Assembly (NCBI GenBank): GCA_024743315.1
Contig: JANSWU010000002.1
Coordinates: forward strand, 248,001 to 312,000
Length of the DNA stretch: 64,000 bases
Direction: 5' to 3'
From: Hyphomonadaceae bacterium
GTDB taxonomy: Bacteria; Pseudomonadota; Alphaproteobacteria; Caulobacterales; Hyphomonadaceae
Positions 34,901 to 45,247 of the stretch are shown here, piece by piece. The notes beneath the pieces were generated by a model. It did no database searches. It saw only the letters and a list, made by a program, of their open reading frames with translations, and was not told the DNA's origin. Positions within the stretch are counted from its first letter, which is position 1. Every line of letters begins with the position of its first letter. The position numbers and the translations under genes were made by a program.

Positions 34901-35338
34901 TTCGCCTTCCTGACTCTGTCCGACCCAACCGGAGAGGTCGAGCTTATGGTGATGCCGGAGCTGCTATCAGATATGCGCGATCAGCTGGAACCCGGTTGCG
35001 CCGTTGTGATTTTAACCGAGGTACGTCGGCGCGATGATGAAATCCGTCTGTCGGCGCGGCGGGTGCAGCCGATTGAGCAGGCGCGGATTGCCAAAAAGGC
35101 ACCGGCCCTATCCGTGCGGCTCGAAAAAGGCGCGGATCTGAGCGGTCTTGCGGCCATTGCGGCGCGCTTGAAGGGGGCTTCTGGGCAAGATCGTGGTGAG
35201 ATATTTGTGCGTCTTCCGATCGAAGATGGCCGCGTTGTAACCCTCAGGCTACCTGACACCTATCCGACCGGGATCGAAGCCTTGCGGGCCTTGAAAACCG
35301 CCCCCGGTGTCGCCCGCGTTGATCACGAGGCTGCCTGA
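31919..35338 (+). CDS. dnaE: DNA polymerase III alpha subunit
   Basis: 1139-aa replicative polymerase. N-terminal PHP domain from [15 protein letters not shown], polymerase core with [15 protein letters not shown] and the catalytic aspartates in [13 protein letters not shown], fingers region, helix-hairpin-helix segment ([27 protein letters not shown]) and an OB-fold ([27 protein letters not shown]). The size and features are of DnaE1, not the shorter ImuB-linked DnaE2. The start is a TTG at 31919 with GGGAG at 31908-31912; another TTG at 31889 is possible. A perfect LexA box lies upstream. Confidence 0.97.
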   Translation: MSQSPFIHLAVRTSFSLLESMITTKGLTKWCQEQGMPAVAVTDRNNLFGALELSESLSGAGIQPIMAVCFDVTDGAHQETITRLSLYAQNEAGYKRLMALSSYAYLDAENGVPRIHKKYLEEKTEGLIVLTGGAEGEVARHLLKDKTEDARATLEKLAANFPDRCYVEITRHGSVAEAQTEPGLLALAYELDLPIVATHDARFMKAADAEAHDAMMCIANGAYLGQEDRPQVEGQQYLKTEAEMRELFADLPEAIETTVEIAKRCGIRATKHAPILPNFGDGSRSEIDELKLQAKEGLEARLAEAPKLYASRETYFERLDYELGIIERMGFPGYFLIVADFIKWAKEQDIPVGPGRGSGAGSLVAWVLTITDLDPLRFDLLFERFLNPERVSMPDFDIDFCQERRGEVIRYVRDKYGAESVAMIITFGTLQAKAVVRDVGRVMQMPYGQVDRLAKLIPFNPAKPPKLSEAIEDEPKFDEEVSRDPRVGELLDTALALEGMYRNAGTHAAGVVIGDRPLTELVPLYNDPRADLPATQFNMKWAESAGLVKFDFLGLKTLTVIDRALKFIRRDGQDVGPEWHSLDDAETYKLMASGETLGVFQLEGQGMRDTLRKVRPGNLEDVIAIISLYRPGPMDNIPVYVAGKEDPNTIKYQHPDLEPILQATYGVPVYQEQVMRMAQEIAGYSLGEADLLRRAMGKKKLEEMVAQRERFLKGAKELKGIEAPLANDIFDTMEKFAGYGFNKSHAAAYALIGYHTAYLKRHFPVAFLAASMSLDLHNTDKLAAFFQEARRLKIPVIAPNVNVSTADFDVDGGSIVYALGALKGVGPEAMKHLVAEREANGAYKCLHDFAERVDPKDINKKCFEQLAKAGGFDALEPNRARVLKSAPMLAATCSASAEDRAGGQGGLFGDAEPAMRADLPKAAAWNMQEKLDQEFAAIGFYFSGHPLDDILDSLEDGRITYAMNIADSAVDGKPMELIGVVRRRVEKPARNGGKFAFLTLSDPTGEVELMVMPELLSDMRDQLEPGCAVVILTEVRRRDDEIRLSARRVQPIEQARIAKKAPALSVRLEKGADLSGLAAIAARLKGASGQDRGEIFVRLPIEDGRVVTLRLPDTYPTGIEALRALKTAPGVARVDHEAA

Positions 35339-35363
35339 GCCCGCACTGATCTGAGGCCGGGTG

Positions 35364-35391
35364 TTGCACTGCAGCTTTATTCATGTATAGA
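35364..35391 (+). promoter_or_regulatory. Putative sigma-70-type promoter of rpsB-tsf
   Basis: TTGCAC (35364-35369) and TATAGA (35386-35391) are separated by 16 bp, about 100 bp upstream of the rpsB ATG. This would give an rpsB leader of roughly 90 nt, a place where autogenous S2 control acts in other bacteria. Confidence 0.5.
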
Positions 35392-35488
35392 CGCGCGCAA
35401 CAACCCCCGATGCGTGGTCCTTCCGGTGTCGGTCCTCAAGTGAGGCTCGATAGGGATCATGCCGGTCAACCGGATAAGGAAAATTAAG

Positions 35489-36328
35489 ATGGCACTGCCT
35501 GAATTCACAATGCGTGAACTGCTCGAAGCTGGCGTTCACTTTGGCCACCAAACTCACCGTTGGAACCCCAAGATGAAGCAATTCATCTATGGCGCGCGTT
35601 CTGGCATTCACATTATGGACCTGTCCAAGTCTGTGCCGCTTTTGCATCAGGCGCTCGTGAAAGTCCGTGATACGGTTTCTAAAGGCGGCCGCGTACTGTT
35701 CGTCGGCACCAAGCGCCAGGCGGCTCAGCCAATCGCCGAAGCGGCTCAGCGCTGCGCGCAATATTACATGAACCATCGCTGGCTCGGCGGCACACTGACC
35801 AATTGGTCGACGGTTTCAAACTCGATCAAGCGACTGCGCGAACTCGAAGAAACCCTGTCAGACAAAGAACAATCCGGCCTGACCAAAAAAGAGCTGCTGA
35901 ACCTGGAGCGCGACCGCGAGAAGCTCGACAAGGCCCTGGGCGGAATTGCCAATATGGGCGGCCTGCCAGATCTGATCTTTGTCATCGACACCAACAAAGA
36001 AGCGATCGCCATCAAAGAAGCGCGCAAGCTGGGCATCCCAGTGGTCGCTGTGGTCGATACCAATTGTGACCCTGACGATGCCGACTTCGCCTTCCCCGGC
36101 AATGATGACGCGGCGCGCGCGATCTCGCTCTATTGCAACCTGATCGCTGATGCTGTTCTGGACGGCCTCGCTGAATCGTCAGCTGGGCTTGGCATTGATT
36201 TGGGCGCTTCGGAAGATATTGAAGCGCTGGTCGAGGCTGACGTCGCCGCAGCCGAAGCGGCAGAGACGGAAGCGGAAACCGCAACCGAAGAAACCGCTGA
36301 AGTCACTGAAGACAAAACTGAAGCTTAA
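35489..36328 (+). CDS. rpsB: 30S ribosomal protein S2
   Basis: 279 aa. The S2 core is complete: [35 protein letters not shown], and the [33 protein letters not shown] block. The C-terminal 45 residues are an acidic Glu/Ala/Thr-rich extension longer than in E. coli, as in many alphaproteobacteria. I start at MALPEF (35489) with AAGGA upstream, not at the ATG at 35459. tsf follows 33 bases later. Confidence 0.97.
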   Translation: MALPEFTMRELLEAGVHFGHQTHRWNPKMKQFIYGARSGIHIMDLSKSVPLLHQALVKVRDTVSKGGRVLFVGTKRQAAQPIAEAAQRCAQYYMNHRWLGGTLTNWSTVSNSIKRLRELEETLSDKEQSGLTKKELLNLERDREKLDKALGGIANMGGLPDLIFVIDTNKEAIAIKEARKLGIPVVAVVDTNCDPDDADFAFPGNDDAARAISLYCNLIADAVLDGLAESSAGLGIDLGASEDIEALVEADVAAAEAAETEAETATEETAEVTEDKTEA

Positions 36329-36361
36329 ACACCCCCGGGTTTGAACAGAAGGACAACTAGG

Positions 36362-37261
36362 ATGGCTCAGATTACTGCCGCCCTCGTCAAGGATCTGCGT
36401 GACAAGACTGGCGCAGGTATGATGGACGCGAAGAAAGCGCTGGTTGAGAATGATGGCGACGTCGAAGCCGCTGTCGATTGGCTGCGCGCGAAAGGCCTGT
36501 CTAAGGCTGCCAAAAAGTCTGGCCGCACCGCGGCGGATGGGCTGGTTGCTGCCGTCGTCTCGGACGATGGCAAAACCGGGTCGGTGGTCGAGCTGAATGC
36601 CGAGACCGACTTTGTTGCGCGTAACGAAACGTTTCAGGGGGCATTGGCCGATATCGCCAAGCTCGCGCTGACCACAGATGGCTCCACTGAGGCGGTGAAG
36701 GCCGCCGCGGCGCCGGATGGCGATGGCACAGTCGAAGACATGATCAAGCGTCTGGTCGGCACGATCGGCGAAAACATGACTCTGCGTCGTGCGGCTCAGA
36801 TCAAAGCTGACTCCGTCGCCGCGTACATTCACAGCGCCGAAGCGCCTGGCATGGGCAAGATCGGTGTTCTGGTTGGCCTCAATGGCTCTGGCGATCTCAC
36901 CGAAGCGGGCAAGAAAGTTGCGATGCATGTCGCGGCCACCTCGCCAGCCTCTGCGACCGTCGCTGATCTCGACCAGGATCTGGTCGCGCGCGAAAAGCAG
37001 GTGCTGACAGAACAAGCTGAGCAATCTGGTAAGCCAGCCAATGTCATCGAGAAGATGATCGAAGGCCGGATCAAGAAGTTCTACAAGGAAGTTGTTCTGG
37101 TGGAGCAGCAATTTGTCATGAACCCGGACCAGACCGTTGGTCAGTTCATCTCAGATAGCGGCGCCGAACTCGCTGGCTTTGTAATGTTCAAGCTCGGCGA
37201 AGGCATCGAAAAGGCCGAAGACAATTTCGCCGAAGAAGTCGCCTCCATGACCAAGGCGTAA
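36362..37261 (+). CDS. tsf: Translation elongation factor Ts
   Basis: 299-aa guanine nucleotide exchange factor for EF-Tu. N-terminal UBA-like domain ([19 protein letters not shown]), the TDFVARN motif that contacts EF-Tu, and two core subdomains are present, with normal length. AAGGA lies ahead of the ATG at 36362. A strong terminator follows, so rpsB-tsf is one transcript. Confidence 0.98.
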   Translation: MAQITAALVKDLRDKTGAGMMDAKKALVENDGDVEAAVDWLRAKGLSKAAKKSGRTAADGLVAAVVSDDGKTGSVVELNAETDFVARNETFQGALADIAKLALTTDGSTEAVKAAAAPDGDGTVEDMIKRLVGTIGENMTLRRAAQIKADSVAAYIHSAEAPGMGKIGVLVGLNGSGDLTEAGKKVAMHVAATSPASATVADLDQDLVAREKQVLTEQAEQSGKPANVIEKMIEGRIKKFYKEVVLVEQQFVMNPDQTVGQFISDSGAELAGFVMFKLGEGIEKAEDNFAEEVASMTKA

Positions 37262-37289
37262 AGCCTTCAAAAAATAAGTGCTTTTAGGT

Positions 37290-37324
37290 CCCGGCCACCG
37301 ATGACAGGTGGCCGGGAATCTTTT
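37290..37324 (+). terminator. Rho-independent terminator of rpsB-tsf
   Basis: CCCGGCCACC (37290-37299) pairs perfectly with GGTGGCCGGG (37307-37316) around a 7-nt loop, followed by AATCTTTT. It separates tsf from pyrH, 30 bases before the pyrH ATG. Confidence 0.88.
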
Positions 37325-37353
37325 ATGGGCTCAGAAGCAGCGGGAGACGCAGG

Positions 37354-38100
37354 ATGCCAGGTGAAACCGAGACCGATCGTGGCTTGAAATATAAGCGCGT
37401 TCTCCTGAAGATTTCGGGAGAGGCCCTCATGGGCTCTACCGATTATGGCATTCACATGCCGACCTGTCTTGGATTTGCAGAAGAGATTGCCGCCGCACGC
37501 GATCTTGGCGTCGAAATCTGCCTGGTCATTGGTGGCGGCAATATTTTCCGCGGCATGAAGGGCGCGGCACAGGGTATGGAACGCTCACAAGCCGACTCCA
37601 TGGGCATGCTTGCGACAATCATGAATGCCCTTGCCATGCAAAGCGCCCTGGAATCGATCGGCGTGCAGACGCGAGTCCAGTCCGGGATTCGGATGGACGA
37701 GGTCTGCGAGCCGTTTATTCGCCGCCGCGCCATTCGGCATATGGAAAAAGGTCGGGTCGTGATCTTTGCGGCTGGCACCGGTAATCCATACTTTACCACC
37801 GATACCGGCGCCGCCTTGCGCGCCGCAGAAATGCATTGCGATGCGATGATGAAAGGCACGCAGGTCGACGGCGTGTATTCGGCCGATCCGAAAACCGATC
37901 CCAATGCCGAACGCTATGATCATCTGACCTATCAGGATGTCTTGGCGCGCAATTTACGCGTCATGGATGCGTCCGCTGTCAGTCTGATGCGTGACACCAA
38001 TATACCAATTGTGGTTTTCTCCTTGCATAATAAGGGAGCGCTGCAAGATGTGCTGACCGGAAAAGGGCCAAGCACGGTCATCTCCGGATCGAGAGGATAG
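37354..38100 (+). CDS. pyrH: Uridylate kinase
   Basis: 248-aa hexameric UMP kinase of the amino-acid kinase family, making UDP from [16 protein letters not shown], the GGGNIFRG glycine loop, and the [19 protein letters not shown] block are diagnostic. GCAGGA lies ten bases upstream of the ATG. frr follows after three bases, in the standard order. Confidence 0.97.
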   Translation: MPGETETDRGLKYKRVLLKISGEALMGSTDYGIHMPTCLGFAEEIAAARDLGVEICLVIGGGNIFRGMKGAAQGMERSQADSMGMLATIMNALAMQSALESIGVQTRVQSGIRMDEVCEPFIRRRAIRHMEKGRVVIFAAGTGNPYFTTDTGAALRAAEMHCDAMMKGTQVDGVYSADPKTDPNAERYDHLTYQDVLARNLRVMDASAVSLMRDTNIPIVVFSLHNKGALQDVLTGKGPSTVISGSRG

Positions 38101-38103
38101 AAA

Positions 38104-38658
38104 ATGAGTTACGATAAAAAAGACCTCGAACGCCGCATGGAGGGCGCGATCAGTTCCCTGCAAACCGAATTGCAAGGGCTGCGCACAGGGCGCGCCTCGG
38201 TCAATCTGCTCGATACGGTCCAGGTCCCTGCCTATGGCTCGAATATGCCGCTCAATCAGGTTGGGTCAGTCTCGGTGATGGATGCGCGGATGATTGCAGT
38301 AAATGTTTGGGATAAGGGCCTGGTCGGCGCAACCGACAAAGCAATCCGGGAAAGCGGGTTGGGCTTAAATCCGGTTGTCGATGGCCAGACCTTGCGGATC
38401 CCCATCCCGCCACTCAATGAGGAGCGCCGCGTTGAATTGACCAAAGTCGCTGGCAAGTATGCAGAATCGGCTCGGGTCGCTGTCCGCAACGTCCGTCGCG
38501 ATGGCATGGATTCCTTGAAGAAAATGGAAAAAGACGGGGACATTAGCGAAGATGAGCATCGCTCGCTGTCCGACGAAGTACAAAAGCTGACGGACATCTA
38601 TGTCAGCAAAGTCGATGACGCCCTGAAAACAAAAGAAGCGGAGATCATGCAGGTTTGA
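38104..38658 (+). CDS. frr: Ribosome recycling factor
   Basis: 184 aa, normal length. With EF-G it splits post-termination ribosomes. The three-helix bundle shows [14 protein letters not shown], the [12 protein letters not shown] hinge region and [18 protein letters not shown]. Its stop overlaps the TTG start of uppS by two bases. Confidence 0.98.
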   Translation: MSYDKKDLERRMEGAISSLQTELQGLRTGRASVNLLDTVQVPAYGSNMPLNQVGSVSVMDARMIAVNVWDKGLVGATDKAIRESGLGLNPVVDGQTLRIPIPPLNEERRVELTKVAGKYAESARVAVRNVRRDGMDSLKKMEKDGDISEDEHRSLSDEVQKLTDIYVSKVDDALKTKEAEIMQV

Positions 38659-39419
38659 CCGCCGCCACTTCAGCCGCTCGCTCAGGTGATAAGGCGCCTG
38701 AGATCAGTGACTTTCCCAACCATGTTGCAATCATCATGGATGGCAATGGGCGCTGGGCGAAAGCGCGTGGCTTCCCGCGCGCGATCGGACATGAGCGCGG
38801 TGTTGAAGCGCTGCGTCGCACGGTTGAAGCTGCGCAGGAGATCGGTCTCAAGAATCTGACCGTGTTCTCATTTTCGACTGAGAACTGGCGCCGGCCTGTT
38901 TCGGAAGTGAACGCGCTGTTCGGCTTATTGAAAGCCTACGTGAAGCGCGATCTGAACCGCTTGGCCGAAGAGGGCGTGAAGATCCGCATTCTGGGCACGC
39001 GGGATGGACTCCCAGATGACATTCTAGAGCTTGTCGATCGGGCCGAAAAACGCACGGCAGAGAATGATGCGTTCAACCTCTGCATCGCCTTCAATTATGG
39101 TGGGCGCGAAGAAATGCTGCGCGCCGCCAAAGCCATGGCGGAAAAGATCTCAGCCGGTGAGGTGGAAGCCTCGGAGATCGACGAAACAGCTTTCGCGCGT
39201 TTTCTCGATACCGATGGCTTGCCAGACCCTGATATTTTGATCCGCACCAGCGGAGAATATCGCCTGAGCAATTTCTTGATCTGGCAAGCGGCGTATGCGG
39301 AGCTGGTTTTTCTGGATGTCTTATGGCCGGATTTTGGCAAGTCGCATCTGCTCGATGCGATTGAGATGTATCGGGCGCGTGAGCGTCGATTTGGCGGTTT
39401 GGCGTCGGGAGCCGCTTAG
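38655..39419 (+). CDS. uppS: Undecaprenyl diphosphate synthase (isoprenyl transferase)
   Basis: 254-aa cis-prenyltransferase that extends FPP with IPP to give the C55 carrier lipid for peptidoglycan. The [17 protein letters not shown] motif carries the catalytic Asp; [13 protein letters not shown] and the C-terminal [20 protein letters not shown] block bind substrates. The start is a TTG that overlaps the frr stop; no ATG or GTG occurs before the catalytic MDGNG, so an unusual start is required. cdsA follows after three bases. Confidence 0.96.
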   Translation: MTAATSAARSGDKAPEISDFPNHVAIIMDGNGRWAKARGFPRAIGHERGVEALRRTVEAAQEIGLKNLTVFSFSTENWRRPVSEVNALFGLLKAYVKRDLNRLAEEGVKIRILGTRDGLPDDILELVDRAEKRTAENDAFNLCIAFNYGGREEMLRAAKAMAEKISAGEVEASEIDETAFARFLDTDGLPDPDILIRTSGEYRLSNFLIWQAAYAELVFLDVLWPDFGKSHLLDAIEMYRARERRFGGLASGAA

Positions 39420-39422
39420 ACT

Positions 39423-40241
39423 GTGGCGCGCCAAAAACAGCATGACGGTCAGCCCGGAGATCTCGGGCTCAGGCTGATTTCGGCTGCGGTGATGATCCCA
39501 ATCGGTTTGTTCCTGGTTTGGAAAGGCGGGCCTTGGCTCTCCGCCGGGTGCGGTCTGTTTGCTGGCTTAATGGCTTATGAGTGGATCCGAATGACGGGCT
39601 CGCCATCGATGAAGGCATTCGTTTTTTTGGCGATGCTGCCCTTTCTTCCGGCTATTCTTGATGCGCCCCTCTGGGCGGTTCTGACGCTCGCAGCGAGTGT
39701 TTTTCTGGCAAGTCTTACCCATCCCGTAGGGAGTAAGCGGGGGGCCGAAGCGTTTGGCATGTTATATGTGGCCGGCATGCCGCTCGCCCTGTTTTTCATG
39801 CGAGAAGGTCCGTGGGATGGGGTGGCGGTTGCCTTGATCTTCATGGCGATCGTTTGGGGATCAGACTCGGCTGCCTATTTTTCAGGGCGTGGATTTGGCG
39901 GACCACCGCTGCATCCGGATTCGCCGGCGAAAACCTGGAGTGGCGCAATCGGCGCCATCCTGTTTAGTGCGCTATGTGGGGTCTTGGCGGCGCGGATCAC
40001 GGGCGGGGATGTGTTCGTGTGGGTCATGATGGGGGCGCTGATTTCGATCATCGCGCAACTTGGAGACCTATTCGAAAGCTCGATGAAACGGCAATATGGA
40101 ATTAAGGATTCCAGTGGTTTGGTGCCCGGCCATGGCGGATTGCTCGATCGGGTCGACGGCCTCGGCATGGTGTGTGTTGCAACTGTTCTGGGTTTTCTAT
40201 TTGCCCCGGGCTTGGTCGCCGTATTAGGTCTGAGCGGATGA
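39423..40241 (+). CDS. cdsA: Phosphatidate cytidylyltransferase
   Basis: 272-aa multi-pass membrane enzyme that makes CDP-diacylglycerol from phosphatidic acid and CTP. About eight hydrophobic segments are visible, and the C-terminal CdsA signature is present (SDSAAYFSGRGFGG, SPAKTWSGAIGA, LGDLFESSMKRQYGIKDSSGLVPGHGGLLDRVDG). GTG start at 39423. It overlaps dxr by four bases (ATGA). Confidence 0.96.
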   Translation: MARQKQHDGQPGDLGLRLISAAVMIPIGLFLVWKGGPWLSAGCGLFAGLMAYEWIRMTGSPSMKAFVFLAMLPFLPAILDAPLWAVLTLAASVFLASLTHPVGSKRGAEAFGMLYVAGMPLALFFMREGPWDGVAVALIFMAIVWGSDSAAYFSGRGFGGPPLHPDSPAKTWSGAIGAILFSALCGVLAARITGGDVFVWVMMGALISIIAQLGDLFESSMKRQYGIKDSSGLVPGHGGLLDRVDGLGMVCVATVLGFLFAPGLVAVLGLSG

Positions 40242-41452
40242 GTGAGGTGCGCACACTTTCAATTCTGGGCTCGACCGGATCGATCGGGACATCCGCGCTC
40301 GCCGTGGTCGCGCATGCCAATGCTGAGGCCGACGACCCCGTGTTCGCCTTGGATACACTCAGTGCCGGATCGAATGTCGATCTCTTGATCGAACAGGCGC
40401 TCTCTTTTCGGCCTCAGCAAGTTGTCATCGCAGATGAACGCAAACGCGATCATTTGCGGGCCGCGCTCTCCGGAACCGGTATAGAAGTCGCCGCTGGTGC
40501 AGAGGCCATCAAAGAAGCGGCCACGCGGCCAGTTCATCGGCTGCTCGCCGCGATTGTCGGGATTGACGGGTTGCCTTCAACATTGGCCGCGCTCGAAGCT
40601 GGGAACTCGGTTGCTTTGGCAAATAAAGAAAGCATGGTGTGCGCCGGGCCACTGCTCAACCGAATAGCTGAACAACGAGACGTCGCGATTGTGCCGACCG
40701 ATTCTGAGCACAATGCCATGTTTCAGGTGATGGAGCGCCGGGAGGATATCGAACGGCTGATCCTGACCGCCTCGGGAGGCCCGTTTCGGGGGTATCAGCG
40801 CAGCGATCTGCAGTCAGTCACGCGCGCCAATGCGCTGGCCCATCCGCGTTGGGAAATGGGGCAGAAAATCTCGATTGATAGCGCGACCTTATTCAATAAG
40901 GGATTGGAGCTGATTGAGGCATCCTACCTGTTTGATATTCCCGAAGACCGGATTGAAGTCGTCGTTCACCCGCAATCCATTGTCCACTCTGCCGTGGCGT
41001 ATCGCGATGGATCGGTGCTGGCGCAAATGGGCACGCCAGACATGCAAACCCCGATCGCCCATGCGCTGACCTGGCCGGAACGGCGTCAACCGACCGCGGT
41101 CGAGGCCTTGGATCTGATTGCGCTCAGCAAGCTGGACTTTGAAGCCCTTGATTCGGAAAACTTTCCAGCTGTGGGTCTGGCGCGGCAAGCCTTGAGGGCC
41201 GGATGCGGTGCACCAACTGTATTAAATTGCGCTAATGAAGCTGCTGTAGCTGCTTTTCTTGCGGGCCAATGTCGATTCCTCGACATAAGCTGGGTTGTGG
41301 AAGCGGCCTTGCAGCGGTTTCTATCTGGGCCAATGGCTTGTCAGGATTGCGATAATCTGGAAGCAGTCATGGCCATTCAGGCTGAGGCCAAACGATTAAC
41401 CGGCGCACTCTTGGAAGACGTGCAAAGCCAGACGCAGGAGCGAACAGCTTGA
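40238..41452 (+). CDS. dxr: 1-Deoxy-D-xylulose 5-phosphate reductoisomerase
   Basis: 404-aa NADPH-dependent enzyme of the MEP pathway, producing the IPP that UppS uses. GSTGSIGTSAL is the NADPH-binding motif; PTDSEHNAMFQ and ASGGPFR line the active site; HPRWEMGQKISIDSATLFNKGLELIEA is diagnostic. I start at the ATG at 40238, which overlaps the cdsA stop; a longer frame from 40172 lies inside cdsA. rseP overlaps its end by four bases. Confidence 0.97.
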   Translation: MSEVRTLSILGSTGSIGTSALAVVAHANAEADDPVFALDTLSAGSNVDLLIEQALSFRPQQVVIADERKRDHLRAALSGTGIEVAAGAEAIKEAATRPVHRLLAAIVGIDGLPSTLAALEAGNSVALANKESMVCAGPLLNRIAEQRDVAIVPTDSEHNAMFQVMERREDIERLILTASGGPFRGYQRSDLQSVTRANALAHPRWEMGQKISIDSATLFNKGLELIEASYLFDIPEDRIEVVVHPQSIVHSAVAYRDGSVLAQMGTPDMQTPIAHALTWPERRQPTAVEALDLIALSKLDFEALDSENFPAVGLARQALRAGCGAPTVLNCANEAAVAAFLAGQCRFLDISWVVEAALQRFLSGPMACQDCDNLEAVMAIQAEAKRLTGALLEDVQSQTQERTA

Positions 41453-42624
41453 CGGAGATTCTGGCGCAAGGCCCGATTTTTCTGATTTGCCTGGCATTCC
41501 TGCTCGGCGTGGTCGTGATCATTCACGAGCTCGGCCACTATTTGGCAGGGCGCTGGTATGGTGCGGCCGTGGAATCCTTCTCGGTTGGCTTTGGAAAACC
41601 GATCGCGGAAATCAAAGACAGCAAGAACACACGCTGGCGGATCAATTGGATTCCGCTCGGCGGGTTCGTGAAATTTGTCGGCGAGAGCCAATTGCCGGGC
41701 GATGTCGGCAAACAGGAGCAAGGCCCGATCGGCAAGCCTTACCATGAGCTCGGCGTCGGGGCGCGCTCAATCGTGGCGATGGCCGGGCCTGCAGCGAATT
41801 TCATCCTGGCTGTCTTCCTGTTTGCGATCTTCTTCGCGTTCCGTGGCACTGAGCAATACGATGTCTATGCGTACCAGGTGAATGATGGCTTTCCGGCCGC
41901 CGAAGCCGGTATGGTTGCTGGCGATGTGATTAAGACGATTGACGGCAAGCCAATCCGCGAAGTTGCAGATATGATCGTCATCACCACCATGTCCTCAGGA
42001 CGAGAGCTGAATTTTGAGATCGAACGAGGCTCGCAATCGCTGAACCTCACAGTGACGCCAGTGCGTGTGGTGCGTGAAAACCAGCTTGGTCAGATCGTGC
42101 CGCAAGGTACGATCGGGCTGGTGCCAGCGCCGGTCGCGGACTCGGTCGAGTTTCGGCGCTATGGTCCAATCAGTGCGGTTGGCAAAGGCGTTGTCGAAAC
42201 CAAGAACACGGTCGAACACACCGTCTATATGTTAAGCCGGATCATTACCGGCAAGGAACCACTGGGCCTGATGAGCGGCCCGGTTGCGATTGGTGACGCG
42301 GGGAGGCGGATCGTCAATCGCACATTGGGTGCAGAAACTGTGCCCATGTCTCGGCGTGTCAGTGCGTTGGCTTGGTCAACCCTGCAACTTTGCGCGCTTA
42401 TCTCGATAGGCATTGGCTTTTTCAACCTGCTGCCATTGCCTGTCCTTGACGGGGGACATCTCGTTTTCAACGCCTATGAAGCTGTGACTGGCAAAGTAAT
42501 GCCAGAAAAGGTGCAGGAAGTGGCATTGATGGCGGGGCTTGGTCTGCTATTGACCATGTTCGTTTTCATCACCTGGGGTGACGTTCTGGAAACCGGCCTA
42601 TTTGCCGGCTCAACAGGCGAGTAA
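41449..42624 (+). CDS. rseP: RseP-type site-2 membrane metalloprotease
   Basis: 391-aa intramembrane zinc protease. The catalytic HELGH lies in the first membrane helix (VVIIHELGHYLAGRW) and the third ligand in the LDGGH segment near residue 335. One PDZ domain is clear (FPAAEAGMVAGDVIKTIDGKPI). RseP cleaves anti-sigma factors and remnant signal peptides in the envelope stress response. The start is a TTG at 41449 with GGAG eight bases upstream, overlapping the dxr stop by four bases. Confidence 0.95.
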   Translation: MTEILAQGPIFLICLAFLLGVVVIIHELGHYLAGRWYGAAVESFSVGFGKPIAEIKDSKNTRWRINWIPLGGFVKFVGESQLPGDVGKQEQGPIGKPYHELGVGARSIVAMAGPAANFILAVFLFAIFFAFRGTEQYDVYAYQVNDGFPAAEAGMVAGDVIKTIDGKPIREVADMIVITTMSSGRELNFEIERGSQSLNLTVTPVRVVRENQLGQIVPQGTIGLVPAPVADSVEFRRYGPISAVGKGVVETKNTVEHTVYMLSRIITGKEPLGLMSGPVAIGDAGRRIVNRTLGAETVPMSRRVSALAWSTLQLCALISIGIGFFNLLPLPVLDGGHLVFNAYEAVTGKVMPEKVQEVALMAGLGLLLTMFVFITWGDVLETGLFAGSTGE

Positions 42625-42653
42625 GTCACTTGCCATGGAGGATCGAGGGATCG

Positions 42654-45224
42654 ATGCGTAAAGTATTGGCGGCAGCCTTGATGGCGTCTAGCGCGCTTGT
42701 GGTCACAGAAGCTCCTGTGATGCAAGCTGGTGCGCAAGTGAATGAAACGATCCGTCAGATTCGGATCGAAGGAAACCAGCGAATCGAAGATCGCACGGTG
42801 CAATCCTATCTGTTGGTAGCGCCCGGGGATGCGTTCGATCCGGCCCGGATCGACCTATCGCTCAAGACTTTGTTTGCGACCGGGCTATTCGCCGACGCGT
42901 CGTTCGATAAAGCAGGTCCTGACCTGATTGTGCGTGTCGTCGAAAACCCGATTATCAACCGGGTGCTCTTCGAAGGAAACAACGCGCTCGACGATGACAA
43001 ACTGCGCGAAGAAATTCAGGCGGCCCCTCGCGGGATTTTCACCGCGGCGCGGGTGCAAGCCGATGTTCAACGCATTCTCGAACTTTACCGACAGGCCGGC
43101 CGCTTCTCGGCCACCGTCGAGCCACAGTACAAACCGCTTGATCAGAACCGGGTCGATTTGGTGTTCGTCATGTCGGAGGGGCCGGTCACCGGCGTTCGTT
43201 CGATCAATTTCATCGGCAATGACGCGTATTCAGATCGCCGCCTGCGCAGCGAGATTGTCACCAAGCAGTCGCGTTGGTGGCGATTCTTTAGCTCGAATGA
43301 TAATTACGATCCGGGCCGCCTTGAATTTGACCGCGAATTGCTGCGCGAATTCTATCAGAACAAAGGCTACTATGATTTCCGCGTGATCAGCGCCGTCGCG
43401 GATCTGACCCCGGATCGCGAAGACTTTTATATCACTTACACGATTGATGAGGGCGAGCAGTACACGTTTGGCGAAGTCGAGGTTGAAACGGCTCTCGACA
43501 AGCTCAGCTCAGAGGGCTTGAAGCGTGCAGTGCCGTTCAGCGATGGGGATCTGTTCCGCGGCGATGCCATCGAAGACACGATCGACACGCTGACCTATGC
43601 TGCCGGGATTGCCGGCTATGCCTTTGTCGACATCACGCCACGTCTCGAAGCCGATCCTGAAACCCGCAAAGTGAATGTCACTTTTGCGATTGATGAAGGC
43701 CCGCGCGTTTATATCGAACGGATCAATATTAACGGCAACACTCAGACGCTGGATCGTGTTATTCGTCGGGAATTACGGGTTGCCGAAGGGGACGCGTTTA
43801 ACCGGGTGCTGCTCGACCGGTCTCGTAACCGCGTCCGGGCCCTGGGATACTTTGAAGAAGTTGAAATCACCGAGCGGGCAGGGTCTCGACCGGATCGCAC
43901 GGTGGTCGATATCGATGTCACCGAGACAGCAACCGGCGAATTGTCCTTTGCTGCCGGGTTCTCGTCAGTTGATGCTTTTCTTCTCGATCTCAGCGTGACT
44001 CAGCGCAATTTGCGGGGGCGTGGTCAGACCTTGGTGGCGCGGCTATCGGCCTCTGATCGCCAGCAATTTGTCGATTTCCGCTTCCAAGAACCTCGTTTCC
44101 TGGATCGCAATCTGTCCGCGGGCTTGGAAGTGTTCTCGACCCGCTCGGACTTCTTGGATGTATCGAACTTCGAATCCGAGACCATCGGGGCGGGGGTGAA
44201 TTTCGGCTTCCCGGTTAGCGAAAACACCGGCCTGCAGCTTCGTTATCGGATCCAGACCGACGAAATCAATCTTGAAGACCAGAATGTCATTATTGACGAA
44301 GATGGCTTGGTGGTTCGGACTTTCGTTCAGACCGAAGGCCAGGACACGCCAGACGACTTTTTCGATGACCGGTTCCGAGTGGTTGAACTAAGCGACGTCA
44401 TGGAGGGCGAACGCCTTGTCGACCAATGCGCGACCGTCGTCGTCAACCGAGACCCCACCTGTGCTGCGGAACGCTCTGATATCACGTCTTTGGTGGGCTA
44501 TTCGTTCAACTGGGATCGCCGAAATGATCCGATTGCGCCAACCGGCGGCTTTGATTTCTCGATCAGCCAGGACATTGCCGGCCTAGGCGGTGACGTTCAA
44601 TACCTCAGAACCGAAGCATCAGGGGCAACATATCGTGGAATTTTCCGCGGCGTGCGCGCCAGCGTGCGCCTGTCTGGGGGGTATATTGAGCCATTCGGGG
44701 ACGATGATAGTATCCTGATTAATAATCGTTTTTTCCGGGGCGGTCGGACCTTCAGAGGATTTGACGTCGCCGGGATTGGTCCCCGTCAGGTATTCACGCT
44801 TGCTGATAATGAGGGCAATGTCACTGATGTGAAGCCTGGGCGCGCTTTGGGCGGAAAGGCTTACTATCAGGCCACGGGCGAACTGACCATTCCCAACTAC
44901 CTGCCGGAAGAATATGGTATTCGTACCAAGCTCTTCGTTGAAGCGGGTGGTCTGGGCATTCTGGACGATGTCGACATTACCGATCCAATCTTTGGGCAAA
45001 CTCAAACCGGGGCGTTTGCAAATATCGGATTTAACGGTGTCGCCCCCGGCACACCGATTGTGAGCCAAATCAAAGACGGTCTTGGCCTGCGGGCATCCGC
45101 AGGTCTCTCCGTGGGCTGGGATTCGCCATTCGGACCAATTCAGTTCGACTTTTCACAAATTCTTCGCAAGGAGGAGTACGATCGGACGGAGACTTTCCGC
45201 TTCAGTACATCCACTCGCTTCTAG
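42654..45224 (+). CDS. bamA: Outer membrane protein assembly factor BamA
   Basis: 856-aa core of the BAM complex. Signal peptide (about residues 1-30, ending MQAGAQ), five POTRA domains (about 35-430) and a C-terminal 16-strand barrel. The loop-6 motif appears as GGRTFRGFDVAG and the protein ends in an aromatic residue (STRF), the BAM recognition signature. I prefer the ATG at 42654, which begins a normal signal peptide, to 42630. It is followed by skp and lpxD, as usual. Confidence 0.96.
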   Translation: MRKVLAAALMASSALVVTEAPVMQAGAQVNETIRQIRIEGNQRIEDRTVQSYLLVAPGDAFDPARIDLSLKTLFATGLFADASFDKAGPDLIVRVVENPIINRVLFEGNNALDDDKLREEIQAAPRGIFTAARVQADVQRILELYRQAGRFSATVEPQYKPLDQNRVDLVFVMSEGPVTGVRSINFIGNDAYSDRRLRSEIVTKQSRWWRFFSSNDNYDPGRLEFDRELLREFYQNKGYYDFRVISAVADLTPDREDFYITYTIDEGEQYTFGEVEVETALDKLSSEGLKRAVPFSDGDLFRGDAIEDTIDTLTYAAGIAGYAFVDITPRLEADPETRKVNVTFAIDEGPRVYIERININGNTQTLDRVIRRELRVAEGDAFNRVLLDRSRNRVRALGYFEEVEITERAGSRPDRTVVDIDVTETATGELSFAAGFSSVDAFLLDLSVTQRNLRGRGQTLVARLSASDRQQFVDFRFQEPRFLDRNLSAGLEVFSTRSDFLDVSNFESETIGAGVNFGFPVSENTGLQLRYRIQTDEINLEDQNVIIDEDGLVVRTFVQTEGQDTPDDFFDDRFRVVELSDVMEGERLVDQCATVVVNRDPTCAAERSDITSLVGYSFNWDRRNDPIAPTGGFDFSISQDIAGLGGDVQYLRTEASGATYRGIFRGVRASVRLSGGYIEPFGDDDSILINNRFFRGGRTFRGFDVAGIGPRQVFTLADNEGNVTDVKPGRALGGKAYYQATGELTIPNYLPEEYGIRTKLFVEAGGLGILDDVDITDPIFGQTQTGAFANIGFNGVAPGTPIVSQIKDGLGLRASAGLSVGWDSPFGPIQFDFSQILRKEEYDRTETFRFSTSTRF

Positions 45225-45247
45225 TTATTTCGACAGGAGAGAAACTC